Positions 48,874 through 59,273 are shown, counted from the stretch's first letter. The stretch: DNA of 64,000 nt from Perkinsela sp. pyNocScin1 (GCA_964019655.1 CAXHTR010000006.1:682001-746000), one strand, 5' to 3'. Made by a program: numbers and translations. The notes: a model not told the origin generated them from the sequence alone.

Positions 48874-49306
48874 TTTTGGTGTTAGTTGAAAAGTCATTGG
48901 GCACGTAATAATATTTGTAATATATATACTTCGCTTTTGATAGTATATATCTTTAACCTCTGAAATACTGTAATACTGTAATTCAAATAGTTCCAAAGTC
49001 GACAAAGACGATAAATGCACTTCTCCACGCACCATCAATGTGGAAACAGTCCTAAGTATCCCCACACGCCGGGTAGCAGGCACTCTTTCTCATAAACAAA
49101 TAAATCATGCATCAGTATCTCAACACATTTAAGTAATTTATCCACATAGTCTGATCTTTTGCTTGCCTTTGCTCCTCGATTATTATTGACGATGCTGGTA
49201 AGCCGGGCGCAACAGTACAAACATTTTTCAGATTTCCATCACACAGGTAAATGACAGTAATCGAAGAGCATGATTCAGCTTTACGACAAGTCAAAATAAG
49301 CCCATC
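48874..49306. other. Intergenic, no gene seen
   Basis: 433 bases, AT-rich, with a short ATACTGTA tandem near 48965; no gene recognised. Confidence 0.5.
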
Positions 49307-50122
49307 TTACACCCCGTCAGATCCCCGCCCGTTATTATCTCTGATGTACATTTGCACCAGATCTGCAGCTTTTGCATGCATTCCAAGATTATAGGTTGAA
49401 ACCTTGTCAACGTAGACAGAGTTGGGGAAGCTGCGACCAAAGAGCAGCCGATCATCGACTTTTGCGCCCGGACCTAGAGAGCGAAACGGAGATGCTCGTT
49501 TCCGCCCTGTGTAGGCGATATGCACGCGTACGAGCCCACGAGGGAGGGAACCATTGTCAACAAAAACTGGACGAGCAATCAGCTGTGTTGTGATGTACAG
49601 AAGGCGCATCTTTTCAGGCAACTTGGTAAGAAACACTGGCCCACGAAAAATCATAGGATTCATAAAGAGCTCTTCCATTTTTGGTGGAAGCCGGCGAAAG
49701 TCGATTTTGTCCCCGAGGATCGCATCGCTCTGGGCAATGTAAAAGTAGCGAACATTTCGAGGGAAGTTTGCAGTCTCGAGGCCATCGAGCATCCACCCGT
49801 GGGAAATCCGCACAAATTCGAGTGTTGGCGGAAGCCATCTGGAGTCTGCCCGCATGTCTATCCCAAGAACGCTCTGGACGAGCACAAGTGTTGTCATCGC
49901 GCCGCGCCCATCGCACTCGATGCCGCGCCACTGGCAGACGTCTTTTGGGTCACGCGCTTCTGGGCCAACGAAGTGATCTGTAAGCACATTCTTTCCGTAG
50001 TACCAGTCCGGGAAGAGATGTTGCACTGCGATGTTTTGGAGCTGGGTGTGGTTTGGGATGTTTGAAGCGCTTGATTGGTCTGCACATGCGACGATGAGGG
50101 ATAAGAGGAAGAAATTTTGCAT
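49307..50122 (-). CDS. Family C LRR protein
   Basis: 271 residues. Leader MQNFFLLSLIVACADQSS, then a hydrophilic region and cap DVCQWRGIECDGRGAM with W and both Cys. The remaining family C motifs are all present: RWLPPTLEFVRISH, FPRNVRYFYIAQ, DKIDFRRLPPKMEELFM, LTKLPEKMRLLYI, VFVDNGSLPRGLVRVHI. The tail contains FRSLGPGAKVDDRLLFGRS, which is shared with the genes at 54734 (VDSRMRFGRG) and 56461 (VDSRVSLGRG), so these three form a tight subgroup. Confidence 0.89.
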   Translation of the reverse strand: MQNFFLLSLIVACADQSSASNIPNHTQLQNIAVQHLFPDWYYGKNVLTDHFVGPEARDPKDVCQWRGIECDGRGAMTTLVLVQSVLGIDMRADSRWLPPTLEFVRISHGWMLDGLETANFPRNVRYFYIAQSDAILGDKIDFRRLPPKMEELFMNPMIFRGPVFLTKLPEKMRLLYITTQLIARPVFVDNGSLPRGLVRVHIAYTGRKRASPFRSLGPGAKVDDRLLFGRSFPNSVYVDKVSTYNLGMHAKAADLVQMYIRDNNGRGSDGV

Positions 50123-50500
50123 TGAGATATGAGATAAATAAGAATTGGTTGATGTAATGGTATGCGTTCACTGTTATGAACCCATGGGATCACTATTTTT
50201 GTAATCTTTCACGAAAGGTTTGAGAGATTGGTGGAGGTTTAGAATTCGAAATTTCTGCATGTTTCCTCGATTTTTTCTGTTTCACAATGAATTTGGTATT
50301 TTATTTTCATGCGTCTAGTCGAAATTCATATCAATTGAGAATCAGCATGTACTGATTCCATGCTACGTTTCTCTATGAAGACTATTGCTCACTTCTTCCA
50401 TGTTGTACGCCTTATTCTAGCGCTGTTTCTTCGCTTTTCCCAAGATTCAACCAAGATTTTCGCATGGATACATTTCTTTGCGATTCTCATGCAGTCCGTG
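50123..50500. other. Intergenic, no gene seen
   Basis: AT-rich spacer between the family C gene and an LRR relic; nothing recognised. The part from 50780 to 51034 is likewise empty. Confidence 0.5.
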
Positions 50501-50559
50501 ATTTTTTTCGCATGGGAATGACTCTGGAAACTCAGGAATCGATAGCACCTCACACAGGG

Positions 50560-50770
50560 TCATGCGCATAAACTTGAGATCTGGCGCCTGCATTATCTCA
50601 AAAGTACCCTCTGCATATCCTACCGAGATGCTTTGGGAGCTTGTCAACGTGCGTTTCCGGATTTTCGAAATCATAGACTCGCAGGTTGGACTGAATGCGT
50701 GCCTCTAGCGTTTCCAGAAGCGATAGCGTCTCATACAGGGCGATTGCGAGCGTTCTCGACGTGTTGAACA
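50560..50770 (-). pseudogene. LRR relic similar to the 3' end of the gene at 52698
   Basis: On the - strand, from about 50760 down to 50628, the frame reads TLSLLETLEARI, NLRVYDFENPE and THVDKLPK. This aligns with TLSLLEMPETLKVLDL, NNFENVEVHVGKLPK of the gene at 52698-53969, and the DNA is visibly similar (CTTTGGGAGCTTG and GCGTTTCCxG shared). The frame is broken on both sides. A second, weaker repetition of the same segment may lie at 50520-50590. It is a tandem fragment of that gene. Confidence 0.7.
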
Positions 50771-51034
50771 AATCCCTCTGAATTCACGAAGCAAAGGGTA
50801 GGTCGCATAATAAATTAAATCAAAATCAAAACTTGCTGTGGTGGTATCTGAGCAATGGATAGAAATGCTCCCTCGCTGAGGATTTATCAATGTTATCACA
50901 TGCATTTCATGTTTTCATTGATAAATATCGTATATTTATGATGAATATTTTAAGTCATTGATATTTTTACAACGTATACATATTAACATAAAAATTTGTT
51001 GTCATTCGTGACATTCTGCCCCCTTCGTGCTGCC

Positions 51035-52294
51035 CTACGCCTTGAGTGACGTACCATTGCTCTTAAAGTGAACTCGCATAGGATTATTCGAAAAATCGAT
51101 AGTTCTGAGCCCTTTCGGCAAGTCTGCGACATCAATCAGAATTTCCCCTGTGAGTGCATTGTCCTGCATGGTAAGATCAAAGAGACCCACCGGTATATCC
51201 CGGATCTGAACTTCACCCGAAAAATTGTTCCCATGCAGATGGATAAACTTCATAGCTGCGGGAAGCGCGGTTAAGTCTAAACTTCCCGAAAGCTTGTTAT
51301 CTGCGAGTTGCAGGTGCGTCATGCCCGCTGGGAGCTTTGTCAAGCTAATAACTCCGTCAAAAAAGTTCGAATTCAGGGCGAGACACGTCAGAGGATCCGG
51401 CAAAACCGTCAGGTTGAGCGTACCTTTCATCTGATTCACCGCGAGAATGCACTAAGCTAGATTAGGGGGCAGCGCTCCTGTGTCAAAATTTCCGCTAAGT
51501 GCGTTTGATCCGGCACCAAGCAATTGAAGCGACTTCGGCAATCGTATCGTATCAATTTCTCCTGTAAAAAGGTTTTTGTAAATGCTAATCTTTTCAAGAC
51601 TGCCAGGCAGATGTGTCAAGTCAACACTCCCATGAAATTTGTTCTCGCCAAGGAACAAATTCTTGAGTCGCTCAGGCAAGGATGAGAAGTCGAGTGTCCC
51701 TTCGAGCTTGTTTCTCGATGCTCTGAGCCACTCTAGCTCTCGAGGAAGTTTCTCCAATTCAAGAGATCCGTGCAGATCGTTACTGTCAATACTGAGACCC
51801 ATGAGCGTTCGAGGAAGGGCAGAAGCATCTACACTTCCATGAAAGTTATTGCCAGAAATCACAAGTGTTCCGAGACAGCTGAAACCGTCAAAGGATCTGA
51901 ATTCACCACGAAATTTGTTTCCAAATATGAAGAAGTTTTCGAGCTTTGGTGGGAGAATCCCAAAGTCGACAGTGCCATGGAGAGCTGTGCGATCTAGCCT
52001 TATGGTATTGGCTGTATTTGGTATAAATTCGAGGTGTGCAGTGCCTTCAGGCAATGGCCCGCCACCTGTGCTATCAAAGTTTATTTGTTCCACTTCACCA
52101 TCTGCGTTGCAGTCTACACCGGGCCATTCGCACACCTCAAGGAAATTTCCATGTTCGTCTTGGAATATTTCCTGGTTTTTGATTCCTGAGAAGACCATTT
52201 CCATGAGTGCCTGCTGGGACATGCTTTCGTAGTTCAGGCGCCCCAGGCCAGCAGAGTCGGTGGCAGAAATAAGCGTGGAGATTGGTTGTATCAT
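51035..52294 (-). pseudogene. Family A LRR gene interrupted by one in-frame TAG
   Basis: ATG 52294 gives MIQPISTLISATDSAGLGRLN, segment MSQQALMEMVFSGI, cap EVCEWPGVDCNADGEV and nine repeats, stopping at TAG 51452-51454 within LPPNLA-stop-C. The same frame continues at once with NQMKGTLNLTVLP and five more repeats to a stop at 51035, with register preserved (the stop sits at a variable repeat position). Read through, it would be 419 residues with 14 repeats. A single nonsense mutation, or a read-through site, is the only lesion seen. Confidence 0.87.
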
Positions 52295-52697
52295 ATGAGA
52301 AATATTTCGAAGAGAAAGAAAGAATTTCTTTGAGAATGGAAGTGAGAGAATGTGACCAAGAACCTTTCAAATATCTTTCAGCTTGCTTCTGTTTGAAGCA
52401 GTAACCGCCAGGGCCGTGGAAATACAGGCACGAAGGTCTCTCATCTTTTTCACTGACCACTGCAGCAATTGTGTTTCCTGCGATGGGGGTATTCGCCATC
52501 TGGTGGATGGAATGCAGGAATTCATAATTTATCATGATCACGAGCAGCTCTACTCTTAAAATCACATTTTGAGACTCTAATAAAGTCCAAAAAGAAATGT
52601 ACCATAAACTGAGTCGAATGTCAGTCCAGGGATAGATATACTTAATTTCTTGAAGTATTCTTTATTTTCATTTCGTATTATTTCTTGCGCCCGCCTT
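52295..52697. other. Intergenic, no gene seen
   Basis: 403 bases; a - frame reaching 52565 is a continuation in another frame without family motifs. Confidence 0.5.
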
Positions 52698-53969
52698 CTA
52701 TCGGAACAGTATCTTCCCGTACTTGCGCTTCTTTCCATTGCTCATGCAGTGTTTTATCCCACTTCGCTTCAGTTTGATCCTCCCGAGGCGCTTTGGGAGC
52801 TTGCCGACGTGAACTTCCACATTCTCGAAATTGTTATCTCTCAGATCTAGAACTTTGAGCGTTTCCGGCATTTCCAGGAGGGATAAAGTCCCACAAAGCC
52901 AATTATATGCAAACTCGAGCTGCTCAACGCGGGTCCCCTCAGCGTTCATGACGAATGACCCGTCCAGCCGGTTTCGCGTCATGTCGATCGTTTTTAGAGT
53001 CGCCGGCGCTTGCGTAATCTCGACGTCACCCTTGAGGTCCATGTCGCTCATAATGAGCTCACGAAAGCTGCCAGTTGTGTGCTTGAGATCTGTATGCCCC
53101 GAAAAATTGTTTCCATGCAGTCTCAGATCTTGCATATTGGGTGTGAGGCTCTGTATGGAAATACTCCCCGATAGCGAGTTGTCATGCAGCCAGAGCTCCT
53201 GCAGAGACGCAGGCAGGCTGGTGAGGTCCACTGTCCCCACAAGCTTGTTTTGCGACAGATTGATGCTCCTTATCACCGCCGGGAGATTTGATAGATCTGC
53301 AGACCCGTAAAAGGCTCCCTTTTGAAGGTCGAGAAAGGTCAAGTCGCTCGGCAGAGCCGACAAGTCAACTTCTCCCTCGCATTTTGTGTTCGAAATGGTA
53401 AATATTGTGAGCCCTTCCGGGAGTGATCGAAAGTCAACTGACCCGCTACACGGTGTCTCCGTTATGTCAAAGACTTTCATGCCCTGTTGTAGCTTGTGAA
53501 AATTCTTGATCGCAGTGAATTTGCACTTCGTGAGGGAAAATTTCATGAGGCCATCAGGTAAGCCAGCCAGGTCCACTTCTCCTGTGGCCCACACGTCTGT
53601 GAACACTAACTTTTGCAGTGCTCTTGGAAGCTTGTCAAACTCGATGGGGTCCCTGTCCAAATATGATTTCAATTCGATGTGCTCGACTGTCGCCGGAAGC
53701 CATTTGAAAAAGATTTTGTTGACTGTGTATCTGCGTCCACAAAAGATTTGAATGACCTCACCCGCCGCATTGAGCTTGAGTACCTCCATGTCTGCAATAT
53801 CCCTGAAGTTGCCCTTCGCATCAAGATGCCAATTACTCGTTGGTGACCAGAATTCTTTCGGTTCGACTTCCGCCAAAGCGAGCTCCATCAGAGTCTGCTG
53901 GGGCATCGAGTCGTAGTCGAGTCGGCCGAGTGTCGGGTCGATCGCTTGGAGAAGTTGGAAGAGAAGCAT
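52698..53969 (-). CDS. Long family A LRR protein (about 14 repeats)
   Basis: ATG 53969 (MLLFQLLQAIDPTLGRLD) gives the family leader; the frame is open to 54011. 423 residues. Segment MPQQTLMELALAEV. The cap is degenerate with no Cys pair (DIADMEVLKLNAAGEV). About fourteen repeats follow, several irregular in the middle (TTGSFRELIM, APATLKTIDM), then LPKRLGRIKLKRSGIKHCM and a basic tail (GKKRKYGKILF). The basic tail is unlike other A genes. A relic of its 3' part lies at 50.6-50.8 kb. Confidence 0.9.
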   Translation of the reverse strand: MLLFQLLQAIDPTLGRLDYDSMPQQTLMELALAEVEPKEFWSPTSNWHLDAKGNFRDIADMEVLKLNAAGEVIQIFCGRRYTVNKIFFKWLPATVEHIELKSYLDRDPIEFDKLPRALQKLVFTDVWATGEVDLAGLPDGLMKFSLTKCKFTAIKNFHKLQQGMKVFDITETPCSGSVDFRSLPEGLTIFTISNTKCEGEVDLSALPSDLTFLDLQKGAFYGSADLSNLPAVIRSINLSQNKLVGTVDLTSLPASLQELWLHDNSLSGSISIQSLTPNMQDLRLHGNNFSGHTDLKHTTGSFRELIMSDMDLKGDVEITQAPATLKTIDMTRNRLDGSFVMNAEGTRVEQLEFAYNWLCGTLSLLEMPETLKVLDLRDNNFENVEVHVGKLPKRLGRIKLKRSGIKHCMSNGKKRKYGKILFR

Positions 53970-54733
53970 TTGAATAGTGTAGTGAAAATAGGAAGAATGA
54001 TTAGATCTCAATACAGATTGAATGGGGAAATGAAGTGAGACTTATGCGCAGAAGCATAGCCAATATTCCAATTCAAACAAGTGAAAAGCAGAATGTATAG
54101 GTGACACAACAGACACCAAGGGCTTGGCTCTATTCATTCTGTAATATGTAAAAAATTTTCGTAAAATCCGTATTTCGAGGTTGAGATTGTTCCGAAACTA
54201 CAGTCATAGATTTGCTTTGGAATACAAGTAGAAATATGCAATCTTTCATAGCATTCAATATTTCTCTCTTTTTCTTTTTCTGTCTTTTAACCGCTATGAA
54301 TCAAAAAAGATATATTTAAGCCTGTCTGAAACACATCAGCGAATAAGCAATGTGCCCCTTGCGCCAAATATTATTGATATGCATACGAATTGATGAGCAA
54401 AGAAAAAATATGTGGCTTTGATCTTTCTGAGTCCTGAACCCTGCTCATACACTAAATCGCAAGACATAGGAAGAATACAAGCACAATTTGAACGCTACGA
54501 CCGCTATACGCTTTGCATATAAAGATACTTCTCAAATTACAGATTTTTGCCATCAGACCGTTCTCCGATTTACAAGTTTAAGTCCTCACAAGATCTCAGA
54601 ACTGTGTGGGCGTTAAAGTGAACGTTGTATTAATCTCTCATATTATTTACTTTACGCAAAGCGACGCTTGCTTTTCTTTTAGTATTTCTCGACTCAACCA
54701 GTGACCTAAACGCTCTCTGATCGCAAACAACGC
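53970..54733. other. Intergenic, no gene seen
   Basis: 764 bases of AT-rich spacer between two - strand genes; no repeat, fold or family motif recognised. Confidence 0.5.
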
Positions 54734-55483
54734 TTAGCTTTTCTCGTACATTTCTTCATCGTAGCGCGATTTATCGATTTCTGTTCGACCACGCCCAAAG
54801 CGCATCCGACTGTCGACTTGCCGCCTTTTATCAATGGAACGGTACGGATCGTCCTGCTTTGGCGCATTACGCGAAATGTAAAACCCCTCGAGCTCATCTG
54901 GTAGCGGTGCGGTGTCGACAAAAACTGTTCCGGTGAGCTTCTTCGCATACATATGGACCATATGCATCGTTTTCGGCAATGCGGCGATGAAAATCGGCCC
55001 CCGAAGAATGACAGGTGACAGAATGAGCTCTTCCATTTTTTCAGGTAAGCGTCGGAAGTCGATCTTGTCACCGCGAAACGGCTCGTTGAGGGCTATGTAA
55101 AGATATCTTGTGTCTCGTGGCATATCCGATGATGCCAGATCCAGAAATATCGGAACATGCGAAATCCGCACAAACTGGAGCGTTGGAGGCAGCCAGCGGA
55201 CATCGACGCTGCCGCTTCCACCGAGAAAGCCATTAATGACAACAAGTGATTGCATAGCCCCCCTGGCGTCGCACCCGATGCCATACCACTGGCACACATC
55301 GGCCTGATCTCTAGCTGTCGGGTTTATGAGGTAATTGAACGCAGCGGAGAGCGGTGCTCCATCGGCATCGCAAAAGAGGTTGCTTACGAGGCGATTTTGC
55401 ATTTGCATGTCCTCGGGGGTGAAAGGACATTTTCGATCGTCGGCACAAGATATGGATACGAGTGTCAGAGCGAGATATTGCAT
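54734..55483 (-). CDS. Family C LRR protein
   Basis: ATG 55483 (MQYLALTLVSISCADDRK) matches the leader of the gene at 49307; an ATG at 55510 would add nine residues. 249 residues. Cap DVCQWYGIGCDARGAM, RWLPPTLQFVRISH, MPRDTRYLYIAL, DKIDFRRLPEKMEELIL, AALPKTMHMVHM, VFVDTAPLPDELEGFYI, tail RQVDSRMRFGRGRTEIDK. Very similar to the gene at 56461, with one other C gene between them. Confidence 0.89.
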   Translation of the reverse strand: MQYLALTLVSISCADDRKCPFTPEDMQMQNRLVSNLFCDADGAPLSAAFNYLINPTARDQADVCQWYGIGCDARGAMQSLVVINGFLGGSGSVDVRWLPPTLQFVRISHVPIFLDLASSDMPRDTRYLYIALNEPFRGDKIDFRRLPEKMEELILSPVILRGPIFIAALPKTMHMVHMYAKKLTGTVFVDTAPLPDELEGFYISRNAPKQDDPYRSIDKRRQVDSRMRFGRGRTEIDKSRYDEEMYEKS

Positions 55484-55631
55484 CGTAAATAGAGTAAATG
55501 ATCGCCACAAAACGTTATGAAGCCGATGAAAGACAAAATTACTGTCTAATTCGTCAAAATACGATGAAAAGAAGAGAAATGGCTATTGAGGCCTATACTT
55601 CTTATGAATGGCCCAATCTAGCCTGACTCGA

Positions 55632-56360
55632 TCATGTAAAGATATTCTCAACCTCAACCCGAATATCCATGTCAACCTCAAGCACCCGAAGTGTGTTCGA
55701 CATGTCCGTGTACCACTTGGTTGACACTTTGTCGTTCCAGAACTGCACACGTGCGTCCGGAAATTCGCTGTCTATGCACTTGACTTTGACTTTCGAACTC
55801 TTCTCCATCATTCGGATCGCTTCAAGGCCACGCGGAATATCAGCCCTTGTGACGTAAAATGACTCGATGCGGTTGTACAAGAGAAGGAGCACGCGCATTT
55901 TCGGGGGTAGATTGGTTATGAACACTGATCCGCCAATGTTCGCGTAGAGGAGGCGAAACTCTTCCATTTTTCGAGGGAGTTTTTGGAAGGAGAGCTTTGG
56001 CGAGCCGCCCTGCTGCTTGGGCCACTCTATGTAAAAGTACTGCATGTCCCGTGGGAGGGCTTGAACACTGAAGCTGCCGTCGAGGCTCGTCGATGTGAGG
56101 TGAGCTCGCTGCACAGTCGGCGGCAGCCACTCGAGGTGGATGTCCCTTCCATTCGTACCAGCAGCGACGATCTGCGTGACTACCCCATCAGTGCACTTCA
56201 CGCCCTTCCACTTGCAGGGAAAAGGGTCATTTTCCACCTTCGTGAGCCAAAGCGCTCGAAAATCATCTGGGGCGATATGAAACTGGTCAGTGACAGCCTG
56301 CATGAGTGAAAGTTGGCGTTTTTCTGCGTCTGATGTGTGAAGGGCTGTAAATGCGAGCAT
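55632..56360 (-). CDS. Family C LRR protein, divergent
   Basis: 242 residues. Leader very short (MLAFTALHTSDAEKR), cap FPCKWKGVKCTDGVV with W and both Cys, LEWLPPTVQRAHL, LPRDMQYFYIEW, KLPRKMEEFRLLY, TNLPPKMRVLLL, FYVTRADIPRGLEAIRM. The tail has a weak VDMDIRVEVENIF ending in place of the GRG motif of its neighbours. It lies between two close sister C genes but resembles the genes at 13188 and 42609 more, so the cluster holds two C subgroups. Confidence 0.88.
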   Translation of the reverse strand: MLAFTALHTSDAEKRQLSLMQAVTDQFHIAPDDFRALWLTKVENDPFPCKWKGVKCTDGVVTQIVAAGTNGRDIHLEWLPPTVQRAHLTSTSLDGSFSVQALPRDMQYFYIEWPKQQGGSPKLSFQKLPRKMEEFRLLYANIGGSVFITNLPPKMRVLLLLYNRIESFYVTRADIPRGLEAIRMMEKSSKVKVKCIDSEFPDARVQFWNDKVSTKWYTDMSNTLRVLEVDMDIRVEVENIFT

Positions 56361-56460
56361 TTTTGATCAAATAAGCGACTACATACTAGTAAGAATTTCG
56401 AGGTACTTTTCTGAGTTTCCAGAGCAAAATAAAAAAGGAATAGTATCAAGAAGAATAACA

Positions 56461-57258
56461 TCAAAAACCGTGCAATGCTTGCACATAGGTATCTATGAGA
56501 TTGGATGTCTTCGCATGCATCATCTGATTGTATCGCGATATTTGATCAATGTCGAGCAAACCGCGGCCTAAGGAAACCCTGCTGTCGACTTGCTCCGCAG
56601 GCACCACTGAAGAATACGGTGATCTATTCTTTCCCTCTGTAAGGGCAATGTAAAAGCTCATCAGCCCATCCGGAATCGCTGCGTTGTCGACAAAAATTGA
56701 CCCAGCGATCTTTTTCGTCATCAGATGGACAAGATGCATCGTTTTGGGCAATTCGGTGAGGAAGACCGGCCCATGAAGATGGACAGGGGCCAGGATGAGC
56801 TCTTCCATTTTTTTCGGGAGCCGACGAAAGTCAAGCTTTTCCCCGAGAATCGCGTCGTTTTGGAGCATGCTGAAGTATCGAATGTCCCGTGGAAGTCTTG
56901 CTGTCTGGAGATCAGCCAGCATCGAGGCGTGTGAAATGCGCACGAACTGCAGGGTCGGTGGGAGCCAATGGACATTGACAGCGTTTGCGCGGCCAAGAAT
57001 TCCCTGGATGAGCACGAGGGTTTTCATGAAACCATTGGTATCACACTCGATGCCACGCCATCGGCACACATTGCTAATATCGCTGACCGACTGCAAAAAT
57101 AGGGTTGCTGAGATGTTGATGATCTTTCCGTCCCCAGCCCGGAAGAGCTTTCGCACGCATTGGCGCTGGAAGTGGAAGGACTCTTTTTCATAGGAAGCGC
57201 TCGGTTGTGGCGTGTCAGTACAGGACATGGCAAAGAGTGCGAAAAGCGATAGAAGCAT
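56461..57258 (-). CDS. Family C LRR protein
   Basis: 265 residues. Leader MLLSLFALFAMSCTDTPQ, hydrophilic stretch, cap NVCRWRGIECDTNGFM, HWLPPTLQFVRISH, LPRDIRYFSMLQ, EKLDFRRLPKKMEELIL, TELPKTMHLVHL, IFVDNAAIPDGLMSFYI, tail EQVDSRVSLGRGLLDIDQ. All diagnostic residues of the subgroup are intact. Together with the genes at 49307 and 54734 it shows strong conservation of the DFRRLPxKMEEL block. Confidence 0.9.
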   Translation of the reverse strand: MLLSLFALFAMSCTDTPQPSASYEKESFHFQRQCVRKLFRAGDGKIINISATLFLQSVSDISNVCRWRGIECDTNGFMKTLVLIQGILGRANAVNVHWLPPTLQFVRISHASMLADLQTARLPRDIRYFSMLQNDAILGEKLDFRRLPKKMEELILAPVHLHGPVFLTELPKTMHLVHLMTKKIAGSIFVDNAAIPDGLMSFYIALTEGKNRSPYSSVVPAEQVDSRVSLGRGLLDIDQISRYNQMMHAKTSNLIDTYVQALHGF

Positions 57259-57688
57259 TGCTATTATTGGGATTTAAAGCTGTACAGAAGGTAAGCATAA
57301 GCAACGGGAGTAAGTTCGCTTCAAAAAGTATTTTACAGTCGAATGAAAGCACATTTGGCTTTATTTTCTCAATTTGGCTACTGTCGTCTTGAATAAGTTC
57401 TTAGTCTGACTTTGAATATACACAGTCATATGACAAGCGTAAGAAACTTGGTGAATGTAATGTTAGAATCTTTGCTGCATGCCTCACATACCCCTCGAGA
57501 ATGAAATTACAACCGAAGCCACCAGGTCAGCTCCAGAGTCTTATTCTTCACTATCGAACAGATCTCTTCATTACCATTTATATAAACTTCTTGATACAGA
57601 TTGACACTATTCTACTCTCATTCCACTCCGTTTCTTCATAATTTACGAATTTAGTCTCAATTTACCACTCTCCGCTTACGCATCATCA
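57259..57688. other. Intergenic, no gene seen
   Basis: 430 bases of AT-rich spacer; composition changes sharply at about 57690 into the next gene. Confidence 0.5.
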
Positions 57689-58450
57689 CTAAAAGTCCAA
57701 ATAGTACCCGTTGTACTTGTCTGGGAAGAACATGAACCCGAAGTACGCCTGGTTCTCGATCACAGTCACATGGAACAGCACCGACATGTGCTTCTGCTTT
57801 GTGTCCTTTTTCGCGACCTCCGGCCGGTAGTTCATCTTGTGCGGGGAAAAGGCGTCGCACTTGGACCGAATAGCGTTTCCAAACTCACTTTTCATCGCAG
57901 CGATTCCGTCGTTACGCTGGACATCGATGAAATACGCGTAGGGGAAGGGGAAGACCTTGTGCTGCTTGCCACGTCTATTCAGAATCTCCATTGTCTCACT
58001 CACGAGCTTGCCGATGTGCTGGTGGATCAGCTCGGGGTGCGCCTCGCAGCACGTGCTGAAAGGCAGGACGCGGTGGACGAACTCAAGCGGCGGCGTCTCG
58101 GTGCGGATTTGGCGCCAGAAGAAGGCGTCGATGAACACGTAGACAGCGTCGGCCATGTTGATCCACTCCTTTTTCAGCGTGTTGCGCCAGGCGCGCTCCT
58201 CGTTGACGCAGTAGTACGGGAAGTACTCCCTGACGGGAGACTCAGCGGCGATGAAGGGCCGCTTCGCCTGCTTGTCTTTGCTCATTCGGTTGCCGTGGTT
58301 CGCGTGGTACTTGTCGCCCTCGGCAACGAGAAAGCTGAGGAGGCCGTTGATCTGGGCGCGGATCTGCTGGGGCGTGCCAGCCTGGCTTATGAAGAGGAGG
58401 CCTTCGCCACCAGGGCAAAAGGGCACAAGTGGGGCATCGGGGGTGGCCAT
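57689..58450 (-). CDS. Family E protein of unknown function, GC-rich member
   Basis: 253 residues from ATG 58450; no leader, no LRR, no membrane segment. I do not recognise a known domain. Conserved with the two other E genes: an N-terminal GEGLLFIS (compare SSEGxIF), a central VLPFSTCCEAHPELI motif (residues 127-141), PYAYFIDVQRNDGI, and a C-terminal VLFHVTVIENQAYFGF ending in NGYYLDF. Its coding sequence is clearly GC-richer than surrounding DNA, and an antisense frame of 228 codons results from this. The two neighbouring Cys in STCC could be functional, but no chemistry can be assigned. Confidence 0.8.
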   Translation of the reverse strand: MATPDAPLVPFCPGGEGLLFISQAGTPQQIRAQINGLLSFLVAEGDKYHANHGNRMSKDKQAKRPFIAAESPVREYFPYYCVNEERAWRNTLKKEWINMADAVYVFIDAFFWRQIRTETPPLEFVHRVLPFSTCCEAHPELIHQHIGKLVSETMEILNRRGKQHKVFPFPYAYFIDVQRNDGIAAMKSEFGNAIRSKCDAFSPHKMNYRPEVAKKDTKQKHMSVLFHVTVIENQAYFGFMFFPDKYNGYYLDF

Positions 58451-59273
58451 TATTGATATATGCGATAGATTATTAAGTTAGATGATAGAGAAGATGTGAG
58501 AACAGAATATTCCGCTAGAGTCTTTGACGGGCGATTACATTATTCTCGGTGAATTAGTAGAAAATTCATCCTCTGATTCAAACTATTCAGATTTCCATAA
58601 ACAGACGTGTACATAGGCTACATACAGAGTAAACTTCGTTAGATTTACAAATGCTTCTTTAGATGATTCCATGAGTTCTACACCACACTAGAAATCATTT
58701 CAATCATTCTTATTAAAAATTCTTAGATCAAGATTGTCTATCCCGATATACTAGCACGAAAATCTCGCCTCTTCATATTGCTGAAGGCTGCTTGTTTCTA
58801 CGTTCCCTAGAAAGAAAAGAAAACTGAAGAGGAAACTAAGCTTCCAAGGTGTATCAAGGTTCCTATACGTATCCAGTTCCTTATGGATCTCTCTGAATCA
58901 AATCTGTTATAGCCGCTATACAGAGGAGAGAACTTTAACCCTCACATATTATGTTAGTATCATATTAGATACTGAAAAGCTTTGAGTTAGCTCTCTCCAC
59001 TGACCTTTGGAGCTAAGAAGTGTGTATGATACATAAAATAAGTGATCAAAAGAACGAGTGTATTACTGAATCTCATTGCTGTTTTATTAAGATATGCTCA
59101 GCATTGCTTACCACTTGCATCCGCTATTCGTAGACTTAAAGCAGTATCGGCATTCTATAATGAAGGATAAGGAGTGTTTGTTGATTTACCTTCACCATGG
59201 AAATTTGAAGAGCGATACGGTTAATGATTCTAGCTATCATTTAGTCTTAGCTTCTCATAGTAGTAACCTTTTC
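58451..59273. other. Intergenic, no gene seen
   Basis: 823 bases, AT-rich, the second longest empty stretch of the - strand array. A 78-codon + frame (59094-59330) shows nothing familiar. Confidence 0.5.

Noticed and set aside
26059-51454. Reassignment of TAG as a sense codon
   Set aside because: TAG ends several otherwise normal genes (for example at 2987, 5320 and 6920), and TAA and TGA also occur as internal stops in damaged genes, so ordinary nonsense mutation is simpler.
57770-58456. 228-codon + strand open frame opposite the family E gene
   Set aside because: The - strand product is conserved with two paralogues; the + frame is a shadow of a GC-rich gene and lies against the array.
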